The translations under genes were made by a program, and so were the position numbers. From NCBI GenBank assembly GCA_963716855.1, contig CAVQUV010000004.1, positions 1-64,000 on the forward strand: a stretch of DNA of 64,000 bases, written 5' to 3'. A model generated the notes under the pieces. That model saw only the letters and a list, made by a program, of their open reading frames with translations. It ran no database searches and was not told the origin of the DNA. The stretch comes from JAGVSZ01 sp963716855 (GTDB taxonomy: Bacteria; Pseudomonadota; Gammaproteobacteria; Burkholderiales; SG8-39). This document shows, piece by piece, positions 47,815 to 55,819 of this stretch; the first letter of the stretch is position 1, and every line of letters starts with the position of its first letter.

Positions 47815-47960
47815 TGCTCGGCGCAGCTTAAGTGTGGACTTCTGACGTGAATCCGGCTAAATCGATTTTCCTAGAGGAGAGATCGCGATCGGAATCACGT
47901 CGCAATGCGGCGCGTGCCGCCGTTTCCGCTGCGGGGGAAACGGCTCGCTCGAGACGACGA

Positions 47961-49385
47961 TCACTTCGCGGGCGTGCCGCCGAGCTCGCGCACGACCAAC
48001 TCGTATCCCGCCGACTGGCGCAGCAGCCGGCCGGCGACCTCGCGCAACCGGTCGACGTCCTCGGCCGGGAGCACGAAGCTCGTGGACAGGTTCATGAAGT
48101 AGTCGCGCTCCTTCGGGTCGCGAATCTCGTCGAAGCTGACGTCGAGCACCTGCAGCGTGACCTTCGGCACGCGCGCTTCGGCCTGCGCCTCGGTCGCGCC
48201 CGCGAGGCGCGCCCGGTCAACTAGCAGCTCGCGCCGCCACTTCCAGATCTCGGCCATATCCTTCATCATCTCGACGGTTTCGAACGAGTACCGGTCGATC
48301 GGCACACCCGAGGCCTGCAGCAGCTGGGCGACGATGCCGGGAGGCGATTCGCTGCGGTCCCAGTCGGTCCGCGGAGACGAACGCGCGTTCACGACGATCA
48401 GCACGATCCGCTGGATCACGCCAAAACCGATCTCGCCGCGGAACGCGGCGCTCGCCGCCAGCTCCTCGATGGTCTCCAGGACACCGCGCACCCCGATGTT
48501 GTCCGAGACGCCGCCGTCGACGAGGTGGATGTACGGGCGGTCCTTGCTGTTCTGGAAATTCTGCATCTCGCGGTAGCGCTGCAGCGCGCGGCCCGACGGC
48601 CGGACGCGGGACTCGGGGTTGGCGACGTCTGCGACCCAGGCCGGATACCGGAATCCGCAGGTGCCGCCATAGTTGTTGAACGTCACCGCCGACAGCACGA
48701 CCGGGACCGCGGAGGATGTGGCCGCCGCGCGCGACAGGCGCAACTTGTTCAGATCCGAGCAGAGGAGATCGAAGTCATTCTGGTAGAACGCGAGCCGCGA
48801 TCCGGTCGAGATGTCGGTCCCGGTCGCGATCGCGGCCGGCCCGGGCTTGTCGAGCAGATCGCCGAAGGTCGCGCCCTCGAAGAGGATCTCGTCGTAGTAC
48901 TCCGCGGCGAGCTCCGAGCGGCCCGCGCTGCCGCCGATGAACTTCGACCAGTTGAACGGATTGAGCGAGCGTGCGAACAACGCGCCCTGCACGTCGCGCT
49001 TTAGAAAGCGCCCCTCGTATTCGGAGAACAGCCGGTCGCCGTAGAGCGCGAACGAGAGCGCGGTGAAGCTGCCCCCCGATACGCCCGTGATCACGTCGAC
49101 CTCGTCGATCAATCGGCGACGCTGGCCGCCGGCGACGATCTCGGTGCGATGGAGCTCTTCCAGTACGCCGTACGAGAACGCCGCCGCCCGCGTGCCCCCG
49201 CCGGAAAACGAGAGCACGAACAGCGTGTGCGGGTCGTTGTTCTGGCGCTTCGGTATCAGGAGATGCGGACGGTAGCCGGCCTTCGGGTCGACCTGCGTGA
49301 TCGGCTCGTTGATCGGCCGGCTTGCGCAGCCTGCGACGGCCACGACGGCCAGCACCGCCATCCACCGCTTCGCTGCGTCGTTCAT
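47961..49385 (-). CDS. patatin-like phospholipase, lipoprotein
   Basis: A 474-residue protein. The N-terminal 'AVLAVVAVAGCASRP' is a lipobox, so it should be lipid-anchored in the envelope. The patatin core has the glycine-rich oxyanion loop 'SFSGGGTRAAAFSYGVL', the serine elbow 'ITGVSGGSFTALSFALYG' and the catalytic aspartate in 'LVDGGVSDNIGVRG', forming a Ser-Asp dyad. The C-terminal 150 residues are helical and include 'DPKERDYFMNLSTSFVLP'. A hydrolase of membrane lipids is expected. The start has 'gaggcggggg' immediately upstream. It stands alone. Confidence 0.85.
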   Translation of the reverse strand: MNDAAKRWMAVLAVVAVAGCASRPINEPITQVDPKAGYRPHLLIPKRQNNDPHTLFVLSFSGGGTRAAAFSYGVLEELHRTEIVAGGQRRRLIDEVDVITGVSGGSFTALSFALYGDRLFSEYEGRFLKRDVQGALFARSLNPFNWSKFIGGSAGRSELAAEYYDEILFEGATFGDLLDKPGPAAIATGTDISTGSRLAFYQNDFDLLCSDLNKLRLSRAAATSSAVPVVLSAVTFNNYGGTCGFRYPAWVADVANPESRVRPSGRALQRYREMQNFQNSKDRPYIHLVDGGVSDNIGVRGVLETIEELAASAAFRGEIGFGVIQRIVLIVVNARSSPRTDWDRSESPPGIVAQLLQASGVPIDRYSFETVEMMKDMAEIWKWRRELLVDRARLAGATEAQAEARVPKVTLQVLDVSFDEIRDPKERDYFMNLSTSFVLPAEDVDRLREVAGRLLRQSAGYELVVRELGGTPAK

Positions 49386-49600
49386 CCCCCGCCTCTCATC
49401 GCCTCGGATCTCGCCCGAAGCAGTATGGTCTCATGAGCGATCCTCGCATTCTTCGCGACCAGTTCGCCGCGCGCACGAGCTCACGGACGCGGCCTCGCAT
49501 TCCCGGCCCCGCGCACGGCTGCGCACAAGCGTCCACGACGACCGCGCAGTTGCGGACCCTCTCGCCCGCCCATGGGCGGGCGCTGACCGAGGAACGCCCA

Positions 49601-49629
49601 CAAACGAAAACCCCGCCACGCGGGCGGGA
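49601..49629 (-). terminator. rho-independent terminator-like hairpin
   Basis: Read on the minus strand: CCCGCC, loop, GGCGGG, G, TTTT. It lies about 115 bp downstream of the small gene at 49744-49980. The same 28-base sequence recurs at 51628-51656. Confidence 0.6.
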
Positions 49630-49693
49630 TGCTGTTGGGCTACGTGCTACTCAGTGAAGCTTGCGCCGGCGTGGGCGAGGCCTAGAAGCGCGA

Positions 49694-49717
49694 GGGTGGT
49701 GGGAGCGGGAGGCGGGA
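49694..49717. repeat. G-rich repeat, copy 1
   Basis: 'ggtggtgggagcgggaggcg' followed by 'gga'. One of four related sequences within 4.2 kb (others at 50234, 53296 and 53804). Confidence 0.5.
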
Positions 49718-49743
49718 GTTGGAAACGCGACGGCCGGCTCGCC

Positions 49744-49980
49744 TTAGCGATCGCTCGGGCGCGCGCAGTGCTTGAAGTAGGCTATCTTCAGAATCTCGAA
49801 GTCGTTGAGCGGTGCACCGCCGATCCGCTCGTAGAGAGCACGGCGGACTTCATCGTACGGCACGTACTGCAGTAGCTTCTCCGTCATGCCGTCAACCTTG
49901 TCGGCAGCGGTTTGTCGCAAAATATCGTTGGCCGTGATCTTCCCCTCGCGGATCATCCGCCCGAACAACTGTTCGTCCAT
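49744..49980 (-). CDS. hypothetical protein
   Basis: A 78-residue protein starting 'MDEQLFGRMIREGKITANDI' at the ATG directly behind 'gaggaggaaa'. It is hydrophilic and helical, with 'YVPYDEVRRALYERIGGAPL' and a single cysteine near the end. No signal peptide or membrane segment. I do not recognise the family. The excellent ribosome binding site and balanced composition argue that it is real. Confidence 0.55.
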   Translation of the reverse strand: MDEQLFGRMIREGKITANDILRQTAADKVDGMTEKLLQYVPYDEVRRALYERIGGAPLNDFEILKIAYFKHCARPSDR

Positions 49981-50233
49981 TTTCCTCCTCCTCACGCGAG
50001 CGGCGCGAGCGCGTACTTCCCCATCTACGCGCGTGTGATCGCACAGTCACAGTGGAAGCGCCGCAGACGCACCACGTGAGAGAAAGCGTAGGACCGAGTC
50101 CCAATGACGAACTGTCAATCTTCGTGAATGGCGTAGACAAATGCACGCTTCTAAACCATCGGGAAACCTTTGCGTCCCAGCGAGCCTGCGGTGCGGCGCC
50201 GAGCGTCACCGGCTCGTGGTCGCGTTCCCCTGC

Positions 50234-50259
50234 GGGTGGTGGGAGTGGGAGGCGGGGAC
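50234..50259. repeat. G-rich repeat, copy 2
   Basis: 'gggtggtgggagtgggaggc' followed by 'ggggac'. The similarity to copy 3 extends about 20 bp upstream ('ggtcg.gttcc') and about 40 bp downstream. The run of G-tracts could fold as a quadruplex. Confidence 0.5.
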
Positions 50260-50272
50260 GGAGCAGAGACAA

Positions 50273-50297
50273 GGAAGCCCGCACGCGGCGGGCTTCC
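50273..50297 (-). terminator. hairpin downstream of the PEP-CTERM gene
   Basis: 'ggaagcccg' and 'cgggcttcc' form a perfect 9-bp stem around a 7-base loop, 21 bp after the stop of the gene at 50319. Only a weak T-run follows on the minus strand. Confidence 0.55.
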
Positions 50298-50318
50298 TGA
50301 GGTGATGACGCGAAGTAC

Positions 50319-51152
50319 TCAGTGCCGCTTGCGGCGGCGAGCGAAGCCGAGACCGGCGAAGGCGATGCCGAGAAGGGTCAGCGCGGACGGCTCCGGCACA
50401 GACGACCGGGGCTCACTGTAAAGAAAATCGTCCATCGCGACGACGTCTACCGTGCCGCCGTCGTTGGGACCCAACGGCGCGTTACCGGTCGTGATCCGCA
50501 CGCGAGCGATTCGCTCGCCGGCACCAAACACCACTCCGAGGAACGAGAGACTTCCATCGGCGACCGTGCCCGTTTGCACCGGCGCGCTGTACAAGAGATT
50601 GTCATCCGCGTCGAAATAACTGATCGTCGTGCTACCCGCTAGGTCTACGTCGGTGAAGACCGCGCCGAAGCCACTGACTGTTGCCGGCACAGCCCCATTG
50701 CTGTCGGGCAGGAAGAACAGGCCGTCGGTGATGTTGCTGCCGACCGGAGCGAACAGACGCAGCGGGCTGAAGGTGCTGAAGATCGTCGCGTAGGTCGGAT
50801 TGGCGAAAAGCCCTGCCAAGCCGTCCGGTGTAGCTTGCGAAAGGCCCGTCCCCGGCGTGGTGAACTGGGCGCCGCGCGTGTTCAGGAACACGTTGAACGG
50901 CGTGACCGGGGCTGTAGTCGCGTTCACACCCCCGCCTCCGTCCCAGTTGATTTCGCGGCGACCGCCCGCGAGCGGTCCAGGCGCATTGCCGTTGTTGGGG
51001 GTACCCAGAGCGGCCCTGAAGGAATCGACCGTGGGTTGGATCGAGGCTGCAGTGTCGTCGCCACCCACCGAGAACGTGACGGGCGCAGCCACGGCAAGGA
51101 TCGAGAACGAGAAAGCGACAAAGGTGAAGACGAGCTTGATGGGGTGCGACAT
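50319..51152 (-). CDS. PEP-CTERM sorting domain protein
   Basis: A 277-residue exported protein. A signal peptide ('VFTFVAFSFSILAVAAP') is followed by a beta-rich, Thr/Asn/Gly-rich body, and by the C-terminal sorting signal 'VPEPSALTLLGIAFAGLGFA' plus 'RRRKRH'. Such tails are processed by exosortase EpsH/XrtA-type systems linked to exopolysaccharide and biofilm formation. The body ('DVDLAGSTTISYFDADDNLL', 'VVFGAGERIARVRITTGN') resembles lectin-like PEP-CTERM proteins. No exosortase gene is in the window. A candidate sigma-54 promoter lies 39 bp upstream. Confidence 0.88.
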   Translation of the reverse strand: MSHPIKLVFTFVAFSFSILAVAAPVTFSVGGDDTAASIQPTVDSFRAALGTPNNGNAPGPLAGGRREINWDGGGGVNATTAPVTPFNVFLNTRGAQFTTPGTGLSQATPDGLAGLFANPTYATIFSTFSPLRLFAPVGSNITDGLFFLPDSNGAVPATVSGFGAVFTDVDLAGSTTISYFDADDNLLYSAPVQTGTVADGSLSFLGVVFGAGERIARVRITTGNAPLGPNDGGTVDVVAMDDFLYSEPRSSVPEPSALTLLGIAFAGLGFARRRKRH

Positions 51153-51190
51153 CGGTCCCCCTATGCGGCGACTTGAGCCTCCAATACGCG

Positions 51191-51206
51191 AGCATCAACC
51201 GTGCCA
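51191..51206 (-). promoter_or_regulatory. candidate sigma-54 (-24/-12) promoter
   Basis: The minus strand reads 'tggcacggttgatgct'. The -24 element TGGCACG is perfect and the -12 element ATGCT differs from TTGCW by one base, with exact spacing. It lies 39 bp upstream of the PEP-CTERM start codon. In Zoogloea-type bacteria PEP-CTERM genes are known to depend on RpoN and the PrsK-PrsR pair. Confidence 0.65.
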
Positions 51207-51627
51207 TTGCGAAAAAGTGTAAGCAGGTCCGCCCTTTAGCGACGCGACCGCTCGCTAGGGACCCGTAGGGTGTTAAAACTGTCGACAGCGACTGCGCGTC
51301 GCGTGCCGGATCGCGATGTGTCGCGCCTCTTCGGCAGCAAATACGGAACTCTCTTCCGCTCGCGCGCGTTGTACAAATGGCCGACCGCCCACCGACTCGA
51401 AGAATGGACCGCTGTGGGCGCGGGCATTCAGCGATCAGATAGCAAAAGCCTGAGAAGCGATCGGCCTTGAGATCGGAACTGAGGTCGATGCGCGATTCGA
51501 GCAACGCGGCGTGGCCCCGCGACAATAGACGCCACTTAGTTCTCGCCGCAGGTCACGGCCGATCAACGGGACGGCCGCCTCTGCCGCTCTCACCGCGGCG
51601 CCAGCTTCGCATCCTTCCGCAACCCCA

Positions 51628-51656
51628 CAAACGAAAACCCCGCCACGCGGGCGGGG
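51628..51656 (-). terminator. rho-independent terminator
   Basis: On the minus strand CCCCGCC, loop, GGCGGGG, then TTTT. It lies 83 bp downstream of the secreted protein gene at 51739 and is nearly identical to the hairpin at 49601-49629. Confidence 0.65.
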
Positions 51657-51738
51657 TCCTGTTGCGCGATGCCCCAATCCGTGTAACTACAGTCAAATTT
51701 CGACCTGCCCACTGCCGATGATTGTGGCTCGCGCGGCG

Positions 51739-52275
51739 CTAGTTGGCATCGATCAGGTAACCCTGAAAGACGATCACCGAGTATCCGCTCAACGATGGGG
51801 ACGCGCTGACCCGCACGGTCGGCGTCTCGCCGGGACCAAATACCGTGAAGAGGTTGGCGCTGAAGATGCCAGACCCGAACGAAGTTCCTTCGGAAAACGG
51901 CCCGCCGTAAATCCACTTCAAGCCATCGAAGATGATCCCGTTGCGATTGTTGCGCAGCTCGATGTTTGTCGTACGGCCGTTGGCGTTGACAAGTCCGCCG
52001 TTCGCCATGACGACGACCCACCGCTTCCCTGCCGGCACGGCCGGCAGATCGAAAATCGCAAAGCTGCTTCCGTCCGTGTAATTGGCGCAATCCGAGGTGC
52101 CGAAGCATCCACCGGCGCCCGGCAAGAACTGACTTCGGGTTTCATGAGGCGTGCGGCCCGGTTCATCGACGTTTTTCACGAGCGCCGCCTTCTGTGCATG
52201 CGCATCCGGAGCGGCACTCAGAACGAACGCCACGACAGCCATCGCGAACGACGCGCTCCAATGACGACGATTCAT
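51739..52275 (-). CDS. secreted hypothetical protein
   Basis: A 178-residue protein with a signal peptide ('SFAMAVVAFVLSAAPDAHAQ') and a mature beta-sandwich-like body: one cysteine pair in 'GCFGTSDCANY', then 'VPAGKRWVVVMANGGLV' and the C-terminal 'SPSLSGYSVIVFQGYLIDAN'. The start was placed at the ATG behind 'aaaggagcttcgaaa'. There is no PEP-CTERM signal. Proteins of this shape are common and uncharacterised. A degraded relative of its C-terminus may be present at 53753. Confidence 0.65.
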   Translation of the reverse strand: MNRRHWSASFAMAVVAFVLSAAPDAHAQKAALVKNVDEPGRTPHETRSQFLPGAGGCFGTSDCANYTDGSSFAIFDLPAVPAGKRWVVVMANGGLVNANGRTTNIELRNNRNGIIFDGLKWIYGGPFSEGTSFGSGIFSANLFTVFGPGETPTVRVSASPSLSGYSVIVFQGYLIDAN

Positions 52276-52365
52276 TTTCGAAGCTCCTTTGCCTGCTGAC
52301 ATTGTTAATAACGGAAGACCTTCCCTACTCGATGCCCGGTTCGTCTACTCGCCGGCCTTCTAATT

Positions 52366-53088
52366 TCATCCGCCTGCCCGATTTCCATTGCCGAGCTTGA
52401 TGGTTTCTGCGCGCAACGCCGAACTAGGACGCATGCGCGTCGCACCCAGACCCGCGAGGGCGATGATCAGCAGAGCGAGCGTTGGCGGCACGGGCACGGC
52501 ATTTCCCGAAACGACGCGTGTCCCGATCTCGGTCAGCGCGTCCGCGTCGGTGCTGATGTCGAATGCAAACGCGGCGGTCAACGGATCACCGGACACGAGA
52601 TCGGAAAAGTCGGCACGCAGGCGAATGAATCCGTCCCCGAGCGTCCCGCTGCCCAGGTTCTCGGCAAACGACATATTGACGGCTTGCGTGATCGCCACCG
52701 TGTAGTCGCCGGCGGCAAGCACGATATTGAAGGTGGAATCGAAGCAGGAAGAAAATAAACCGACCTCCGTCCCCGGAGGGCAACTCCCGTCATCATTCGA
52801 GCCGAGGAACGTTGCGCCCGCGCCCGTACCGCTGAAAAACGACAGGTATGGGTCGAAACCGCCAGCAGCTATGGTTGCGCCCGCGCCGTTCGTTCCTGAG
52901 CCGATACCGCTCATACCCGAGCCACCGTAGCCCCAGCTTTGGACGTTAATCGCGGTGTCCGCGGACAGGGTGAACTCGACAAGGAAAGCGTCGTTCGGGT
53001 CGGCGAAAGTTCCCGTATACGCCAGCACATTCGCAGACGCCGCCTGGCTCACCGCTACCAGCAACAGAGCGACAATGAACTTGCCCAA
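52366..53088 (-). CDS. exported protein with PEP-CTERM-like tail (VPxP variant)
   Basis: A 240-residue protein. The start is TTG 53088, directly behind 'aaggagatctcc', followed by the signal peptide 'GKFIVALLLVAVSQAASAN'. The body resembles DVUA0089-type PEP-CTERM proteins ('FLVEFTLSADTAINVQSWG', 'GGFDPYLSFFSGTGAGATF', 'LAAGDYTVAITQ'). Near the C-terminus is the sorting signal 'VPVPPTLALLIIALAGLGAT' plus 'RMR'. Unusually, about 20 extra residues follow the basic cluster, which would normally end the protein, so the true stop may have been lost. A candidate sigma-54 promoter lies 43 bp upstream. Confidence 0.8.
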   Translation of the reverse strand: MGKFIVALLLVAVSQAASANVLAYTGTFADPNDAFLVEFTLSADTAINVQSWGYGGSGMSGIGSGTNGAGATIAAGGFDPYLSFFSGTGAGATFLGSNDDGSCPPGTEVGLFSSCFDSTFNIVLAAGDYTVAITQAVNMSFAENLGSGTLGDGFIRLRADFSDLVSGDPLTAAFAFDISTDADALTEIGTRVVSGNAVPVPPTLALLIIALAGLGATRMRPSSALRAETIKLGNGNRAGG

Positions 53089-53130
53089 GGAGATCTCCTT
53101 ACGATGGTACGATGCAAGGCGAATTTTTGA

Positions 53131-53146
53131 AGCAACCACCACACCA
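53131..53146 (-). promoter_or_regulatory. candidate sigma-54 (-24/-12) promoter
   Basis: The minus strand reads 'tggtgtggtggttgct'. The -12 element TTGCT is perfect, the -24 element keeps TGG, and the GG-GC spacing is exact. It lies 43 bp upstream of the TTG start, almost the same distance as in the other PEP-CTERM gene. Confidence 0.5.
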
Positions 53147-53295
53147 GAGAATTGCAAGCCAATGTAATCATAGGCTTGCAGGATTGGCGTCGTTGCGGTA
53201 ACGGAGGATTGAAAAAATTCTCGACAAGATGCCTGACAAGACGAGCAGCTGACTTCCGGCGGCGCTACCGACATCGGCTGGTCGTTGTGTTCCCT

Positions 53296-53317
53296 GGTGG
53301 GAGCGGGAGGCGGGGAC
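53296..53317. repeat. G-rich repeat, copy 3
   Basis: 'ggtgggagcgggaggcgggg' followed by 'ac'. The flank on both sides resembles copy 2 at 50234. Confidence 0.5.
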
Positions 53318-53318
53318 T

Positions 53319-53662
53319 GTCCAGAAGAACGAAAGCCAGGACGAGCAAGCAGTCGCCCGCTTAGTCGACGCCGCGAACATCGGCAAGCACGGCGGCAAAC
53401 TCGACCTGGACCGCAAGGGCATGCGACGGCCGAGATCATCAACCAGAGCGTCACGGCCGTCCCGGTGATGGGCGCGGCGTGGTACGAAGGCCCCTTTGGT
53501 GATCCGCCGGACGAAGCTAAGGACGTCGTCGTCGCACCGCAGACAGAATTGGTGATGCGAACCAAGTCGATGCACCCGGACGGCACGCGGCACTTCCAGC
53601 TCGACGACGCGGATGCGGCAATCGCGGCGTGGGAGAAATTCCTGGTCGACCGGGGGCTATAG
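53319..53662 (+). pseudogene. fragment of an unrecognised gene with a frameshift
   Basis: One frame gives 'DEQAVARLVDAANIGKHGG' then 'KLDLDRKG'. One base short, a second frame continues 'ATAEIINQSVTAVPVMGAA' and runs to 'AAIAAWEKFLVDRGL' and a stop at 53662. Both parts look like globular protein and join smoothly if one base is added near 53420. No start codon with a ribosome binding site is seen, so it is probably a 5'-truncated remnant. The family is not recognised. Confidence 0.35.
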
Positions 53663-53803
53663 CTTCTCTGACCGATGCTCGCCGCGTTCCGCCTGGCGCG
53701 CCCTGACGACCGCCAGGACGCCTTCGTCGCGCGGGTGGACCCTATATAAGCCCTACCTGACGATGATCACCCCGTAGCCGCTGCTAGGCGCGGCGGGCGC
53801 GCC

Positions 53804-53823
53804 GACCGGGAGGCGGGGACGGA
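53804..53823. repeat. G-rich repeat, copy 4 (partial)
   Basis: 'gaccgggaggcggggacgga' matches the second half of copies 2 and 3. Confidence 0.4.
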
Positions 53824-53912
53824 TGATACAGACGAAGGAGCCGCACCGATGCCAAAGCCGGCGTCCGGAGGCCGGGCAGGCGGTGCGCTGAGCCTCTAAC
53901 CCTTCGCGCTGC

Positions 53913-54035
53913 TCAAGCGGGTGGAGAGCGCAACGACCGGCGACGCGGTGCGCGTTCTGCCCGCCGAGCGGCCTTGCGCGATGCTTGCCGGCGGACGCGT
54001 TTCTTCCGGTGTTGGGCTTTGCTTAGGGACCTCAT
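53913..54035 (-). CDS. very small basic protein (copy 2 of a duplicated ORF)
   Basis: A 40-residue ORF starting 'MRSLSKAQHRKKRVRRQASR', continuing 'KAARRAERAPRRR' and ending with an extra 'SLRSPPA'. Its first 33 residues match copy 1 at 35181-35279 with only a few changes. The sequence before the ATG, 'ggaggcacccc', also matches. It lies just downstream of tRNA-Glu on the same strand. Function unknown. Confidence 0.5.
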   Translation of the reverse strand: MRSLSKAQHRKKRVRRQASRKAARRAERAPRRRSLRSPPA

Positions 54036-54154
54036 GGGGTGCCTCCTCCAAAGTAGATGCTCATTTTCCCGCGCGCCTGTACACGCCGGGCGCGCCCGGC
54101 GGGGCTCTGGACGAGCTTCCAGTACGGAATTGGCGGGCGGATTGCCGGACGCAT

Positions 54155-54230
54155 TGGCGACCCCACGGGGATTCGAACCCCGGTTACCGCCGTGAAAGGG
54201 CGATGTCCTAGGCCTCTAGACGATGGGGTC
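54155..54230 (-). tRNA. tRNA-Glu (UUC)
   Basis: The minus strand has the acceptor GACCCCA/TGGGGTC, anticodon loop 'CCTTTCACG' (TTC), T-loop 'GGTTCGAATCC' and encoded CCA (76 nt). It is 12 bp from tRNA-Ala and close to gltX, the enzyme that charges it. Confidence 0.95.
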
Positions 54231-54242
54231 GGCGTTTCGGGT

Positions 54243-54318
<76 letters not shown>

Positions 54319-54382
54319 AAACCGGCGGCGCGGATTATAGCGGTGGATCAACGACCTGTAAAGGAAACAGCGGGGCCGCCGA

Positions 54383-55777
54383 TCAGCTCGCGTAGCGCCG
54401 GATCCGCTCCAGAACGCGCGACTTGCCTGCGGCAGCGAGCGTCGGGTAGAGCGCGGGCGTCTGCGTCGTGCCGAACACGACCGCACGCAACGGCATCGCG
54501 AGCTTGGGCATCTTCAGGCCGTGCGCTTTGAGCGCGCCCTCGAACGCCGACTGGATCCCCTGCTCCACCCACGGCTCGACGGCTGCGAACCGGTCCGCGA
54601 GCCCATGGAGAGCGGCGCGTGACTCGCTCGTGAGTTGCGCCGCGAGCAATTCCGGCGCCGCCGTCGCATCGCTGTAGAACAGCGCGCGCGCCGCGTCCGC
54701 GAGTTCGTTCAGCGTCGTCGCCCGATCGCGCAGGAGCGCCATCGCGACCTCGAGCGCCGGCGCGCGCGAGAGATCGCCGCCCGCGCGCTCGATGCGCGGC
54801 GCGACCAGGGTCGCGAGGCGCGCCGGCTCGGCCTTCTTGAGGTACTGCTGGTTCAGCCACAGCGCCTTGTCGGGGTTGAACTGCGCCGGCGACCGGCTGA
54901 TGTGGCTCAGGTCGAACCACTCGACGAACTGCTCCACGGAGAACATCTCATCGTCGCCGTGCGCCCAGCCGAGCCGCGCGAGATAGTTGACGAGCGCCTC
55001 GGGCAGGAACCCGTCCTCGTCGTACTGGGTGACGCTGACCGCGCCGTGGCGCTTGGACAGCTTCTCGCCGTCGGGGCCGAGGATCATCGGCACGTGACCG
55101 AACTTCGGCACCGGCGCGCCGAGCGCGTCATAGACGTTGATCTGGCGCGGCGTGTTGTTGACGTGGTCGTCGCCGCGGATCACGTGCGTGATCTGCATGT
55201 CGATGTCGTCGACCACGACGCCGAAGTTGTAGGTCGGCACCCCGTCGGCGCGCAGGATCACCAGATCGTCGAGCTCGCGGTTGGCGATCTCGATCGGTCC
55301 CTTGACGAGGTCGTTCCACCCGACGATGCCCTCGTCGGGGTTGCGGAAGCGGACGACCGGCGGCACGCCGGCGGGCGGCGTCCGGCCGCGCGCATTCTCC
55401 GGCCGCCAGCGGCCGTCGTAGCGCGGCTTCTCGCCGCGCGCGCGCTGCGCGTCGCGCATCGCGTCGAGCTCCTCCCTGCTCGCATAGCAGAGGTACGCCC
55501 GCCCGGCCGCGACCAGCTGCTCCGCAACGGCGCGGTAGCGCGGGAGGCGCTCCATCTGCCGGTAGGGCCCTTCGTCCCAGTGCAGGCCGAGCCAGCGCAT
55601 GCTGTCGTAGATCGCCCTGACGGCGTCCTCGGTGTGGCGCTCGAGGTCGGTGTCCTCGATGCGCAGAATGAACTCGCCGCGATGCTTGCGTGCGTAGGCC
55701 CACGAGAACAGCGCAGTACGCGCGCCGCCGATGTGGAGGTAACCGGTCGGGCTGGGAGCGAATCGGGTGCGAATCAT
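54383..55777 (-). CDS. gltX: glutamate--tRNA ligase
   Basis: A 464-residue class I aminoacyl-tRNA synthetase. The HIGH-type motif is 'FAPSPTGYLHIGGARTAL' and the KMSKS-type motif is 'GEKLSKRHGAVSV'. In between are 'GVPTYNFGVVVDDIDM' and 'HVIRGDDHVNNTPRQI'. The anticodon-binding helical domain follows, ending in 'GKSRVLERIRRYAS'. Full length and intact. It is immediately upstream of tRNA-Ala and tRNA-Glu on the same strand, so all three may share a transcript. Confidence 0.97.
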   Translation of the reverse strand: MIRTRFAPSPTGYLHIGGARTALFSWAYARKHRGEFILRIEDTDLERHTEDAVRAIYDSMRWLGLHWDEGPYRQMERLPRYRAVAEQLVAAGRAYLCYASREELDAMRDAQRARGEKPRYDGRWRPENARGRTPPAGVPPVVRFRNPDEGIVGWNDLVKGPIEIANRELDDLVILRADGVPTYNFGVVVDDIDMQITHVIRGDDHVNNTPRQINVYDALGAPVPKFGHVPMILGPDGEKLSKRHGAVSVTQYDEDGFLPEALVNYLARLGWAHGDDEMFSVEQFVEWFDLSHISRSPAQFNPDKALWLNQQYLKKAEPARLATLVAPRIERAGGDLSRAPALEVAMALLRDRATTLNELADAARALFYSDATAAPELLAAQLTSESRAALHGLADRFAAVEPWVEQGIQSAFEGALKAHGLKMPKLAMPLRAVVFGTTQTPALYPTLAAAGKSRVLERIRRYAS

Positions 55778-55819
55778 GACTTCTCGCGCTTCAGGAAGCG
55801 CGCATTGTACTGACCCCGG

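Larger units (their letters stand above)
49386..49743. other. intergenic region between the patatin gene and a small hypothetical gene
   Basis: Contains a minus-strand terminator-like hairpin at 49601-49629 and one copy of a G-rich repeat at 49694-49717. No convincing coding sequence is seen. Confidence 0.5.
49981..50318. other. intergenic region upstream of the small hypothetical gene
   Basis: Holds the promoter region of the gene at 49744-49980, a G-rich repeat at 50234-50259 and the terminator of the PEP-CTERM gene at 50273-50297. No coding sequence recognised. Confidence 0.5.
51153..51738. other. intergenic region upstream of the PEP-CTERM gene
   Basis: Holds a candidate sigma-54 promoter at 51191-51206 and, at its far end, the terminator at 51628-51656 of the next upstream gene. 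The short open frames inside it have no ribosome binding sites or recognisable protein features. Confidence 0.5.

Noticed and set aside
51270..51470. 66-codon + strand frame in the gap upstream of the PEP-CTERM gene
   Set aside because: No ribosome binding site or hydrophobic/structured pattern; looks like chance.
53921..54211. Open frame on + strand ending '...GDSNPGYRRERAMS'
   Set aside because: It is the antisense translation of tRNA-Glu, a well-known false protein.
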